Source: Balneolales bacterium
Lineage (GTDB): Bacteria > Bacteroidota > Rhodothermia > Balneolales > Natronogracilivirgulaceae
Length of the DNA: 5,870 nt
Assembly: GCA_007127695.1 (NCBI GenBank)
Contig: SKYW01000299.1
Coordinates: 1 to 5,870, forward strand
Direction: 5' to 3'
In this document: piece by piece, positions 1 through 5,232 of the stretch
How positions within the stretch are numbered: the first letter of the stretch is position 1
Layout of the letters: the number at the start of each line of letters is the position of its first letter
Notes under the pieces: model-generated
The model's input: only the letters and a program-made list of their open reading frames with translations
The model's database searches: none
What the model was told of the DNA's origin: nothing
Translations under genes and position numbers: made by a program

Positions 1-130
1 CCGATGATTCGTCATAATACCAACGCGAGGCGCCGCCGCCGAGTTCGGCTTTCAGTGCTTCCACCAGCTGGACGATGTCCTTTTCAAATGCTTCGGGCGC
101 ATCCGGATTGATTTCGAATTGGTCACTCAT
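1..130 (-). CDS. Unrecognised protein, N-terminal fragment (runs off left edge)
   Basis: An ATG at 130-128 on the minus strand opens a frame that stays open to the left edge, giving 43 residues that begin MSDQFEINPDAPEAFEKDI. The visible part is acidic and probably helical (roughly residues 11-31), followed by a Gly-rich turn and an aromatic SRWYYDES stretch. There is no signal peptide or membrane segment. Codon use is GC-rich, like the neighbouring chromosomal genes. The leader (CAAGAAAAACCGTA before the ATG) is A-rich and has no Shine-Dalgarno. I do not recognise the family from this fragment and assign no function. It is divergent from anmK, with a 125-nt shared intergenic region. Confidence 0.6.
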   Translation of the reverse strand, partial: MSDQFEINPDAPEAFEKDIVQLVEALKAELGGGASRWYYDESS

Positions 131-141
131 TACGGTTTTTC

Positions 142-171
142 TTGAAAAGGGGGTGATTTTTAGCTTATGAT
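142..171 (+). promoter_or_regulatory. Candidate sigma70-like promoter for anmK
   Basis: TTGAAA (142-147) and TATGAT (166-171) are separated by 18 nt. Each hexamer has one mismatch to the sigma70 consensus, and the pair points toward anmK. Transcription would start near 178, giving a leader of about 78 nt. The -35 element lies just outside the start of the divergent gene. If the host is a Bacteroidota member its main promoters may have a different consensus, so this rests on pattern alone. Confidence 0.35.
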
Positions 172-187
172 ACAGTCAAGGAAAGTA

Positions 188-212
188 TATCCCAGGGAAG
201 TGTACCTGGATA
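188..212. promoter_or_regulatory. Imperfect inverted repeat in the anmK leader
   Basis: CCAGG (192-196) and CCTGG (205-209) form a perfect 5-bp inverted repeat around an 8-nt centre. It extends to TAT (188-190) and ATA (210-212) if C191 is bulged. A third partial copy, CCCAG, follows at 213-217. It sits downstream of the promoter candidate and about 45 nt before the anmK ATG. It could be an operator or a small leader hairpin; no function can be assigned. Confidence 0.25.
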
Positions 213-255
213 CCCAGATAAAATCGCAATATTTCCAAGAAAAACTGCAATTATT

Positions 256-1599
256 ATGAACCCTCTACTGATAAAGCTGGGAACCATATCCCAAAAAAAA
301 GAACGCAGGATCATTGGTCTGATGTCGGGCACTTCCATGGATGGACTGGATATTGCCTTGTGCCGGTTCCATGGGTCCGGTCCGGATACGCGATTTGAAC
401 TGGAGGAGTTCACCTCGGTCACATATCCGGAGGATGTGAACCGGCAGTTGATCTCGTTTGCCACTTCAGATTGCCTGGATCCGCAGCTGCTGTGCGTCTG
501 GCACACATGGCTGGCGCACCTTCATGCTGCATATGTCCGTCAGGCGCTGAAGGCGTGGAACGTGCCTGCGGACGAGGTGGATCTGATCGCAAGTCATGGG
601 CAGACCATCTTCCACGCGCCCAGACACAAGCACAACATGGAGGGCATGCCGAATGCCACGCTGCAGATCGGTGATGGCGATCACCTGTCCCAGCAGACCG
701 GGATCATCACCATCAGTGATTTTCGCCAGCGGGATACTGCCCGCGGCAACGAAGGGGCGCCGCTGGCCGCCTACGGTGATTATCTGCTTTTCAGTGATGC
801 GGAAACCCATCGTGTATTGCTGAATATCGGCGGGATTTCCAATTTTACATGGCTGCCGGCCGGATCCGGTGAATTTCCACCGTTGAGTTTCGATACCGGT
901 CCCGGCAACACCCTGATCGATGCCGCCACACGGAAGCATTTCACCGGGTTGCAGTTTGACAAGGGCGGGACTCTGGCGGCGAGCGGCACAGTGCACAATG
1001 ACTTGCTCGGTCTGCTCATGCAACATCCCTACTTTCAAAAATCCGCTCCCAAGACAACCGGCTTTGAAGTATTTCACATGAGCTGGGTGGAATCCAGCAT
1101 GGCACAGGCCGGCGTGGTGATGGAAGACGACCTGCCGGATGCCGGACGGGACGATCGTCCGGATGAGCTCCGGAAAGAACACAAGGCAGAAGGCCAGGCA
1201 GAGCGAAAGGAAGATGAAAGCCAGGAAGAAAACAGTGGGAAGAGTAAGAAAAAGGAAGCCTTGAAAAAGAAAAAGCTTGAGCCGGATACCGTGAGCGCGG
1301 TGGACCTGCTGGCCACGCTGACCCGCCTTACGGTGGAGACGGTGGCGGATCAGATCAAAAAAGTGATTCCAGAAGGCGAGCAGGCGCAGGTATGCGTGAG
1401 CGGGGGCGGTGCACACAATGATACGCTGATGGCCGGGCTCCGTGAGGCGCTGGATCCCATTCCGATCAGTCGCATCGATGACCTCGGAGTGTCGGCTGAC
1501 GCCAAGGAAGCATTGTTTTTTGCAGCCCTGGCCAATGAGCTGGTCTGCGGGGAGGATACGCGCCTGCACCTGGGCAAGATCTCACTGCCCGACAAATGA
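256..1599 (+). CDS. anmK: 1,6-anhydro-N-acetylmuramic acid kinase (AnmK) with a charged insertion
   Basis: AnmK is a cytoplasmic sugar kinase of peptidoglycan recycling: it hydrolyses and phosphorylates 1,6-anhydro-MurNAc to MurNAc-6-phosphate. Family blocks appear in order: phosphate-loop MSGTSMDG (residues 23-30), ASHGQTIFHAP, QIGDG, the DFRQRDTARGNEGAPLAA region, NIGGISNFT (from N190), FDTGPGN with the presumed catalytic base D213, FDKGG, SGGGAHN (382-388) and a C-terminal SADAKEALFFAALANE. The protein has 447 residues against about 370-390 usually. The excess is mainly a highly charged Lys/Glu/Asp/Arg insertion at about residues 290-342, between FHMSW and the helix starting near D350. Another part is about 10 extra N-terminal residues. 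The ATG at 256 is the only plausible start: the next in-frame Met lies inside the phosphate loop. The stop overlaps the next gene by 4 nt (ATGA). No MurQ etherase gene is visible to act on the product. Confidence 0.95.
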   Translation: MNPLLIKLGTISQKKERRIIGLMSGTSMDGLDIALCRFHGSGPDTRFELEEFTSVTYPEDVNRQLISFATSDCLDPQLLCVWHTWLAHLHAAYVRQALKAWNVPADEVDLIASHGQTIFHAPRHKHNMEGMPNATLQIGDGDHLSQQTGIITISDFRQRDTARGNEGAPLAAYGDYLLFSDAETHRVLLNIGGISNFTWLPAGSGEFPPLSFDTGPGNTLIDAATRKHFTGLQFDKGGTLAASGTVHNDLLGLLMQHPYFQKSAPKTTGFEVFHMSWVESSMAQAGVVMEDDLPDAGRDDRPDELRKEHKAEGQAERKEDESQEENSGKSKKKEALKKKKLEPDTVSAVDLLATLTRLTVETVADQIKKVIPEGEQAQVCVSGGGAHNDTLMAGLREALDPIPISRIDDLGVSADAKEALFFAALANELVCGEDTRLHLGKISLPDK

Positions 1600-2471
1600 C
1601 AGCAAACCGACCATGGGTGCGGCAATGCCTGCATTTCTGCCTGCACCTTCGCTGGCATTACCAGGTGCTCATCCTCTCAGGGGGGTTCCTGTTGGGAGGA
1701 TTGCTGTCCGGGCTTCATGCACCGGGCGATTTCCTGTACCATTTCCTGGTGATCAACTTGCTGCTGTTCGGAGGGGCAACGGTCTATAATTCGTACTGGG
1801 ACAAGGACGAGGGTCCGATCGGGGGTCTTCGGAATCCGCCGCCGCTCGCTCCCTGGACTCGTCCCGCTTCCCTGGCACTGCAATTCGGCGGACTCATTCT
1901 TTCGCTCCCCATGGGGTGGATCTACCTGCTTTTCTATGTGTTGAGCATGCTGCTGTTCTGGCTGTACAGTCATCCGGTTTACCGCTGGAAAGGACACCCG
2001 TTGCTGAGTCTGGTTGCGATAGGTGTAAGTACGGGTACCAATTCACTTGTTTTTGGATTTCTTGCAGCCGGTTCACCGTGGGATCCGCTGATCCTGGTAC
2101 CGGCGGTTGGCGTCGCATTCGTCATGCTGAGTCTGTATCCGGTATCTCAGATGTATCAGCGCCGCGAGGATGAGCGCAGGGGTGACCGGACGTTCGCGGT
2201 GGTTTTTGGGGGACGGGCGGTTTACCGATTTTTCCTGGTATCCTATGTGGCTGGAATTATCCTTGTGACTTCCGGTTTTTACATCTTGCAACCCTGGCTT
2301 GCGGCTGTTTTTCCTGCTGTGGCTGTAGTTGCGGGAGGTGTCGCGGCAATGTTTTTGCGTTCCCTGAAAGGGGATCCCCCGGAGTACAGAACCGTGATGC
2401 GAGTGAAATACACAATGTCCCTGATGTTTGTGCTGTTTTTGCTCACGGCTATGGTCATTCACCATTATTAG
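1596..2471 (+). CDS. UbiA-family membrane prenyltransferase
   Basis: This 291-residue, very hydrophobic protein has about eight to nine membrane segments (roughly residues 24-40, 47-63, 90-130 as two, 135-156, 161-182, 207-229, 233-252 and 270-288). UbiA-fold enzymes transfer a polyprenyl group from a diphosphate onto an aromatic or other acceptor in the membrane (quinone, heme or lipid synthesis). The first Asp-rich motif is N65-SYW-D69-K-D71-E72-G, a variant of NDxxDxxxD. The second is Q185-MYQRRE-D192-ERRG-D197-RT, which resembles the MenA/UbiA loop. The position after N65 is Ser and the last Asp position is Gly, although D71/E72 could compensate. The start overlaps the anmK stop by 4 nt, indicating translational coupling. 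Neither quinone nor heme genes flank it, so the acceptor cannot be assigned. Confidence 0.85.
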   Translation: MTANRPWVRQCLHFCLHLRWHYQVLILSGGFLLGGLLSGLHAPGDFLYHFLVINLLLFGGATVYNSYWDKDEGPIGGLRNPPPLAPWTRPASLALQFGGLILSLPMGWIYLLFYVLSMLLFWLYSHPVYRWKGHPLLSLVAIGVSTGTNSLVFGFLAAGSPWDPLILVPAVGVAFVMLSLYPVSQMYQRREDERRGDRTFAVVFGGRAVYRFFLVSYVAGIILVTSGFYILQPWLAAVFPAVAVVAGGVAAMFLRSLKGDPPEYRTVMRVKYTMSLMFVLFLLTAMVIHHY

Positions 2472-2518
2472 CTGTACTTTTAGGCACATTTTTTATCCAC
2501 AGAAAAAATACTATTTCC

Positions 2519-3121
2519 ATGTCAAAAGTCATCACTCAGGATCATATTGACAAATCGATGTCCTATGCCCGGTTCCGCGACCTTGTCAACAGCCTGCTGA
2601 TCGAGCGCCAGACCACCGGTCCAAACCACTCCAAGGATTTGGTGCAGTACACACGCATGAACAACCAGCGAATGGACCGTGTGGACAAGATGACGATCAT
2701 CATGCCCGAACTGCTTGAAGAGTTGAAGGCCATCGGGGAAAACCAGATTTGGCTGGGATTGGTGGAAGCCTGGTGCGGGGACGTACCCCACAATGTTCCG
2801 CCTCTGGCAAAAATGGCTGTATCGGTGCCAAAAGTCAGTTTGCGCCTGTTGCTGCGCGATGAAAACCTGGATGTGATGGATGCGTATCTGACCAACGGTG
2901 GTCGTTCCATTCCCAAAGTGATAGCGCTGAAAAAAGATACGCTTGAAGAGTTGTGGACGTGGGGACCGCGTCCGGAGCCGGCCCAGAACCTTTTAGTTGA
3001 ACTGAAGGAAAAAGGGGTACCATATGCGGATATAGCCGAGGAGCTGCAGAAGTGGCACAACAAGGACAAGGGGCAGACCCTGCAGAAGGAAATCCTGGAA
3101 CTCGTGCGTTCTGTAAAATAG
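2519..3121 (+). CDS. Thioredoxin-fold protein with a single-cysteine WCGD site (Thioredoxin_9-like)
   Basis: This 200-residue cytoplasmic protein has no signal peptide. The core resembles the Thioredoxin_9 (PF14595) family: EAWCGD (W85 C86 G87 D88), then LRLLLRDENLDVMDAYL, then GGRSIPK with the likely cis-proline P132, then TWGPRP. The usual CxxC is absent: C86 is the only cysteine in the whole protein, so no intramolecular disulfide can form. Such proteins are common in Bacteroidota and Firmicutes, and their exact role is unsettled. A monothiol redox or thiol-binding role is an inference. A helical region of about 70 residues precedes the fold, and a charged helical tail (about 160-200) follows it. 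The gene starts 47 nt after the prenyltransferase and may share its transcript. The leader is A/T-rich without a Shine-Dalgarno. Confidence 0.85.
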   Translation: MSKVITQDHIDKSMSYARFRDLVNSLLIERQTTGPNHSKDLVQYTRMNNQRMDRVDKMTIIMPELLEELKAIGENQIWLGLVEAWCGDVPHNVPPLAKMAVSVPKVSLRLLLRDENLDVMDAYLTNGGRSIPKVIALKKDTLEELWTWGPRPEPAQNLLVELKEKGVPYADIAEELQKWHNKDKGQTLQKEILELVRSVK

Positions 3122-3209
3122 CCGGACGACGAATACCCGCGGGTTATTGTTGGTCTGTGATCCAACCCTGCACCAGAAACATGTTTGACTAAAAATAGCC
3201 TGAAGCCGT

Positions 3210-4415
3210 ATGTCACAGGACTCCTCACGCGATGCATTTTACAGGCATGTGGCCCAGACCAGCGATGCACCGATGGGCCTGGAGATCGTGAGCGCCGACG
3301 GGGTGTTCCTGCGCACGCGTGATGGACGTGAAATCGTCGATTTTATCTCCGGGATTGCGGTCAGTTTGCTCGGACACGGTCATCCGGAGGTGGTGCGAGC
3401 GGTTCAGGAGCAGGCCGCCCGGCACATGCATGTGATGGTGTACGGAGAGTTCATTCAGCGTCCGCAGTCCGCCCTGGCCGCCCGTCTTGCGTCCCTGCTG
3501 CCGGACTCGCTCGACCGCATATATTTCGTCAATTCCGGTACCGAGGCCAACGAAGCGGCACTTAAACTGGCCAAAAAACACACCGGCCGGCACCGGTTTG
3601 TGGCATTCCGGGATGGGTACCACGGCGACACGCAGGGTTCGCTCAGCGTCACCGGCAGGGATGTGTACCGCGTTCCCTATGAACCGCTGCTGCCGGATGT
3701 TGCCTTTAGTGGTTTCAATGACCCGGCGGTCATGGAGCTTATCACCGATGAGGTGGCGGCTGTTATAATGGAGCCGATCCAGGGCGAGGGCGGCATCATC
3801 GCCTCGGATCCGCAATGGCTGGCCGCAGTGAGGAAGCGCTGCACCGAAACCGGGACGCTGCTCATTTTCGATGAGATCCAGTCGGGCTTCGGTCGCACCG
3901 GACGTCTGTTTGCCTTTGAGTACTACGGGGTTGTGCCGGACATACTGACCATGGCCAAAGCGATGGGCGGTGGGATGCCGCTGGGCGGACTCGCCTCATC
4001 CTCGGACATCTTCCGCGCCTTCATGTTCGATCCGCCGCTGAACCACGTGACCACGTTCGGCGGACATCCGGTGTCGTGTGCGGCGGCCGATGCGGCCCTG
4101 AATGTGCTGATTCGGGACGGACTGATGGAGCGGGCACCGGAAATCGAACGAATGGCCAGGGAAATCCTGCGCGGTACGGGCATTGTGGAAGTGAGGGGAC
4201 GTGGCGCTATGCTCGGGCTCCAGCTCACCGATGCGGAGACCACCCGGAAGGCGGTCGCGCACTGCATGGACGAGCACGGGATCCTGCTGGGATGGACACT
4301 CCACTCCAACACGCTGGTGCGGCTGGCCCCGCCGCTGATCATCGACCATGCGCTGCTCGAGCAGTCGCTGATGACCATCCGTGATGCGGTGGCACGGGCC
4401 GCCCGTGATTCCTGA
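3210..4415 (+). CDS. PLP-dependent class III aminotransferase (ArgD/ornithine aminotransferase-like)
   Basis: This 401-residue fold-type I enzyme moves an amino group between an amine donor and a 2-oxo acid in the cytoplasm. Visible landmarks are NSGTEAN (108-114, phosphate binding), DGYHG (135-139, with the aromatic stacking Tyr), MEPIQGEGG (E188), FDEIQSGFGRTG with PLP-pyridine-binding D221 and Q224, the Schiff-base lysine K250 in TMAKAMGGGMPLGG, and TTFGGHPVSCAA. The length matches acetylornithine/ornithine aminotransferases. It looks most like the proteins often annotated simply as aspartate aminotransferase family protein in Bacteroidota. No arginine, proline, lysine or polyamine gene is nearby, so the substrate is unresolved. 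It begins 88 nt after the thioredoxin-like gene. The reading frame and C-terminus appear complete. Confidence 0.92.
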   Translation: MSQDSSRDAFYRHVAQTSDAPMGLEIVSADGVFLRTRDGREIVDFISGIAVSLLGHGHPEVVRAVQEQAARHMHVMVYGEFIQRPQSALAARLASLLPDSLDRIYFVNSGTEANEAALKLAKKHTGRHRFVAFRDGYHGDTQGSLSVTGRDVYRVPYEPLLPDVAFSGFNDPAVMELITDEVAAVIMEPIQGEGGIIASDPQWLAAVRKRCTETGTLLIFDEIQSGFGRTGRLFAFEYYGVVPDILTMAKAMGGGMPLGGLASSSDIFRAFMFDPPLNHVTTFGGHPVSCAAADAALNVLIRDGLMERAPEIERMAREILRGTGIVEVRGRGAMLGLQLTDAETTRKAVAHCMDEHGILLGWTLHSNTLVRLAPPLIIDHALLEQSLMTIRDAVARAARDS

Positions 4416-4465
4416 TGGGTTGGGAGTATTCTCATGAATCTGCAAAAGAATAGTAGCTGTTCATG

Positions 4466-4477
4466 AAAGTATACTTT
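4466..4477. promoter_or_regulatory. 12-bp perfect palindrome upstream of the TA operon
   Basis: AAAGTATACTTT is its own reverse complement and contains a -10-like TATACT on both strands, followed by a T-rich run. It lies 55 nt before the antitoxin ATG and just upstream of the CGTAA operator candidate. An 8-bp palindrome, TTCATGAA, precedes it at 4460-4467, and another TCATGA lies at 4432-4437. It could be part of the TA promoter or a second binding site. No matching -35 is obvious. Confidence 0.3.
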
Positions 4478-4491
4478 TTTCTCTTTTAAAT

Positions 4492-4515
4492 CGTAATTTA
4501 TTACGAACACCGTAA
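4492..4515. promoter_or_regulatory. Candidate TA operator: three CGTAA/TTACG half-sites
   Basis: CGTAA (4492-4496), TTACG (4501-4505) and CGTAA (4511-4515) alternate in orientation with centres 9 and 10 bp apart, about one helical turn. The first pair is a longer dyad, CGTAAT-TT-ATTACG (4492-4505). The block ends 17 nt before the antitoxin ATG, where autoregulated toxin-antitoxin operons usually carry their operator. Binding by the AbrB-type antitoxin, alone or with toxin, is inferred. A Bacteroidota-style -7 element (TAATTTA, 4494-4500) may overlap it. Confidence 0.5.
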
Positions 4516-4532
4516 GAACATATATTCAAATT

Positions 4533-4739
4533 ATGATCAAGAAACTTCAAAAAATTGGCAATAGCAGAGGAATACTCCTTGAAAAAGCTTTACTGGCTTT
4601 GCTTAAGGCCGAGGAAGATGACAGAGTGGAGGTCATTCCGCATGAGGAAGGTTTGCTCATCAGAAAAGTTGGTTTCGAACATGCCTATCAGCAAATCAGT
4701 AAGAAACATCGAAAATCACTTGATAAACTTGCTGAGTAA
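4533..4739 (+). CDS. AbrB/MazE/SpoVT-type antitoxin
   Basis: This 68-residue protein has an N-terminal swapped-hairpin AbrB domain (about residues 1-46). It carries the signature KIGNSRGILL (7-16) and the following VEVIPHEEGLLIRKV strand pair, which in this family dimerises and binds operator DNA. The charged C-terminal tail (about 48-68, ending in LDKLAE) is where antitoxins of this layout wrap the toxin, so it is the likely Doc-neutralising segment. The stop TAA overlaps the toxin ATG by one base (TAATG), the usual antitoxin-first coupling. Base composition is clearly AT-richer than the aminotransferase upstream, which suggests horizontal acquisition. Doc is classically paired with Phd, but AbrB-type partners are also known. 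Its gene lies 118 nt after the aminotransferase stop. Confidence 0.85.
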   Translation: MIKKLQKIGNSRGILLEKALLALLKAEEDDRVEVIPHEEGLLIRKVGFEHAYQQISKKHRKSLDKLAE

Positions 4740-5131
4740 TGTTTGAGCCGAGCTTCCTTGCTTATGAGCATATTTTATTCATTCACCAGCAAGAAATCAA
4801 AATAGCCGGTGGTGAACCAAGCATCAGAGACAAAGAAGGGATAAAGGCGTGTGTTGATGCACCCAAGGCAAGTTTCGGTGGTGATTATTTAAATGATATA
4901 TTTGGCATGGCTGCTACATATATCACTTCCATCACAACCCGGCATCCATTCGTTGATGGCAACAAGCGTACAGCTCTGGCCTCTTGTCTGACATTTTTGC
5001 AACTGAATGGATATCAGGTTGAAGAGACACATGATTTGGAATTGGCAGATTTGGTCCTGGACTTTGTCACAAAGAAGATCTCCAGAGATCAGGTTATCGA
5101 CCATTTGAGAAGGGCCTCAATTAGAAGATAA
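4739..5131 (+). CDS. doc: Doc-family (Fic-fold) toxin, death-on-curing type
   Basis: This 130-residue protein is close in length to phage P1 Doc (126). The motif HPFVDGNKRTA starts at H69 and matches the Doc/Fic core HxFxDxNKR. It includes D73, N75, K76 and R77; Doc proteins carry K where classical Fic AMPylases carry G. P1 Doc phosphorylates elongation factor EF-Tu and halts translation; the same activity here is inferred from the intact motif. The N-terminal helices (FLAYEHILFIHQQEI) and the SIRDKEGIKACVDAPKASFGG segment are also typical of the family. The ATG at 4739 overlaps the antitoxin stop. No frameshift or missing catalytic residue is seen, so the toxin should be active unless neutralised. 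Composition is AT-rich like the antitoxin. Confidence 0.92.
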   Translation: MFEPSFLAYEHILFIHQQEIKIAGGEPSIRDKEGIKACVDAPKASFGGDYLNDIFGMAATYITSITTRHPFVDGNKRTALASCLTFLQLNGYQVEETHDLELADLVLDFVTKKISRDQVIDHLRRASIRR

Positions 5132-5232
5132 TTACTGAAATTCATTCGATAAGACTGGCGGAAGAGGGACCGCCGCTGAATGCATCGGCTTTCCGGAGAA
5201 TGCCGTCGCAGGGAGAGCTGGATCTGTTTTAA
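5125..5232 (+). pseudogene. Start-less coding-like tail ending in ELDLF, possible gene remnant
   Basis: The frame is open from just after a TAG at 5122 to a TAA at 5230-5232. From about 5152 it reads RLAEEGPPLNASAFRRMP followed by SQGELDLF. Codons are G/C-ending and look like the host genes, not like the toxin upstream. No upstream start exists in frame; only an internal ATG at 5200. The stop uses the same TTAA as the convergent DUF4097 gene, a tight tail-to-tail arrangement typical of real genes. The ending resembles the QLxLF-type sliding-clamp tails of DNA repair proteins such as MutS or DinB, with Glu for Gln at the first position. It may be the 3' end of a gene whose front was lost when the TA cassette arrived. 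It could equally be chance. Confidence 0.35.

Noticed and set aside
466..1569. 367-codon open frame on the minus strand opposite anmK
   Set aside because: It is a by-product of biased codon use in the GC-rich anmK gene; the plus frame carries all AnmK motifs, and the antisense protein is a mix of His, Gln and Arg with no recognisable domain.
3135..3144. ACCCGCGGGT palindrome after the thioredoxin-like gene
   Set aside because: It has no usable loop and no T-run after it; a 10-bp palindrome in GC-rich DNA is weak evidence of function.
3149..3166. GTTGG and CCAAC inverted repeat before the aminotransferase
   Set aside because: It is only a 5-bp stem with an 8-nt loop and no T-run; neither a terminator nor an operator can be supported.
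4393..4407. CACGGG-CCG-CCCGTG hairpin at the end of the aminotransferase gene
   Set aside because: It lies inside the last codons and is not followed by a T-run, so it is not a convincing terminator.
3923..4510. 195-codon minus-strand frame over the aminotransferase end and TA leader
   Set aside because: It is mostly antisense to the aminotransferase, Ser/Arg-rich and without any domain; the plus-strand gene is certain.
5157..5174. GGCGG and CCGCC hairpin between the toxin and the DUF4097 gene
   Set aside because: It is a short stem with a purine-rich 8-nt loop and no T-run; not a credible bidirectional terminator.
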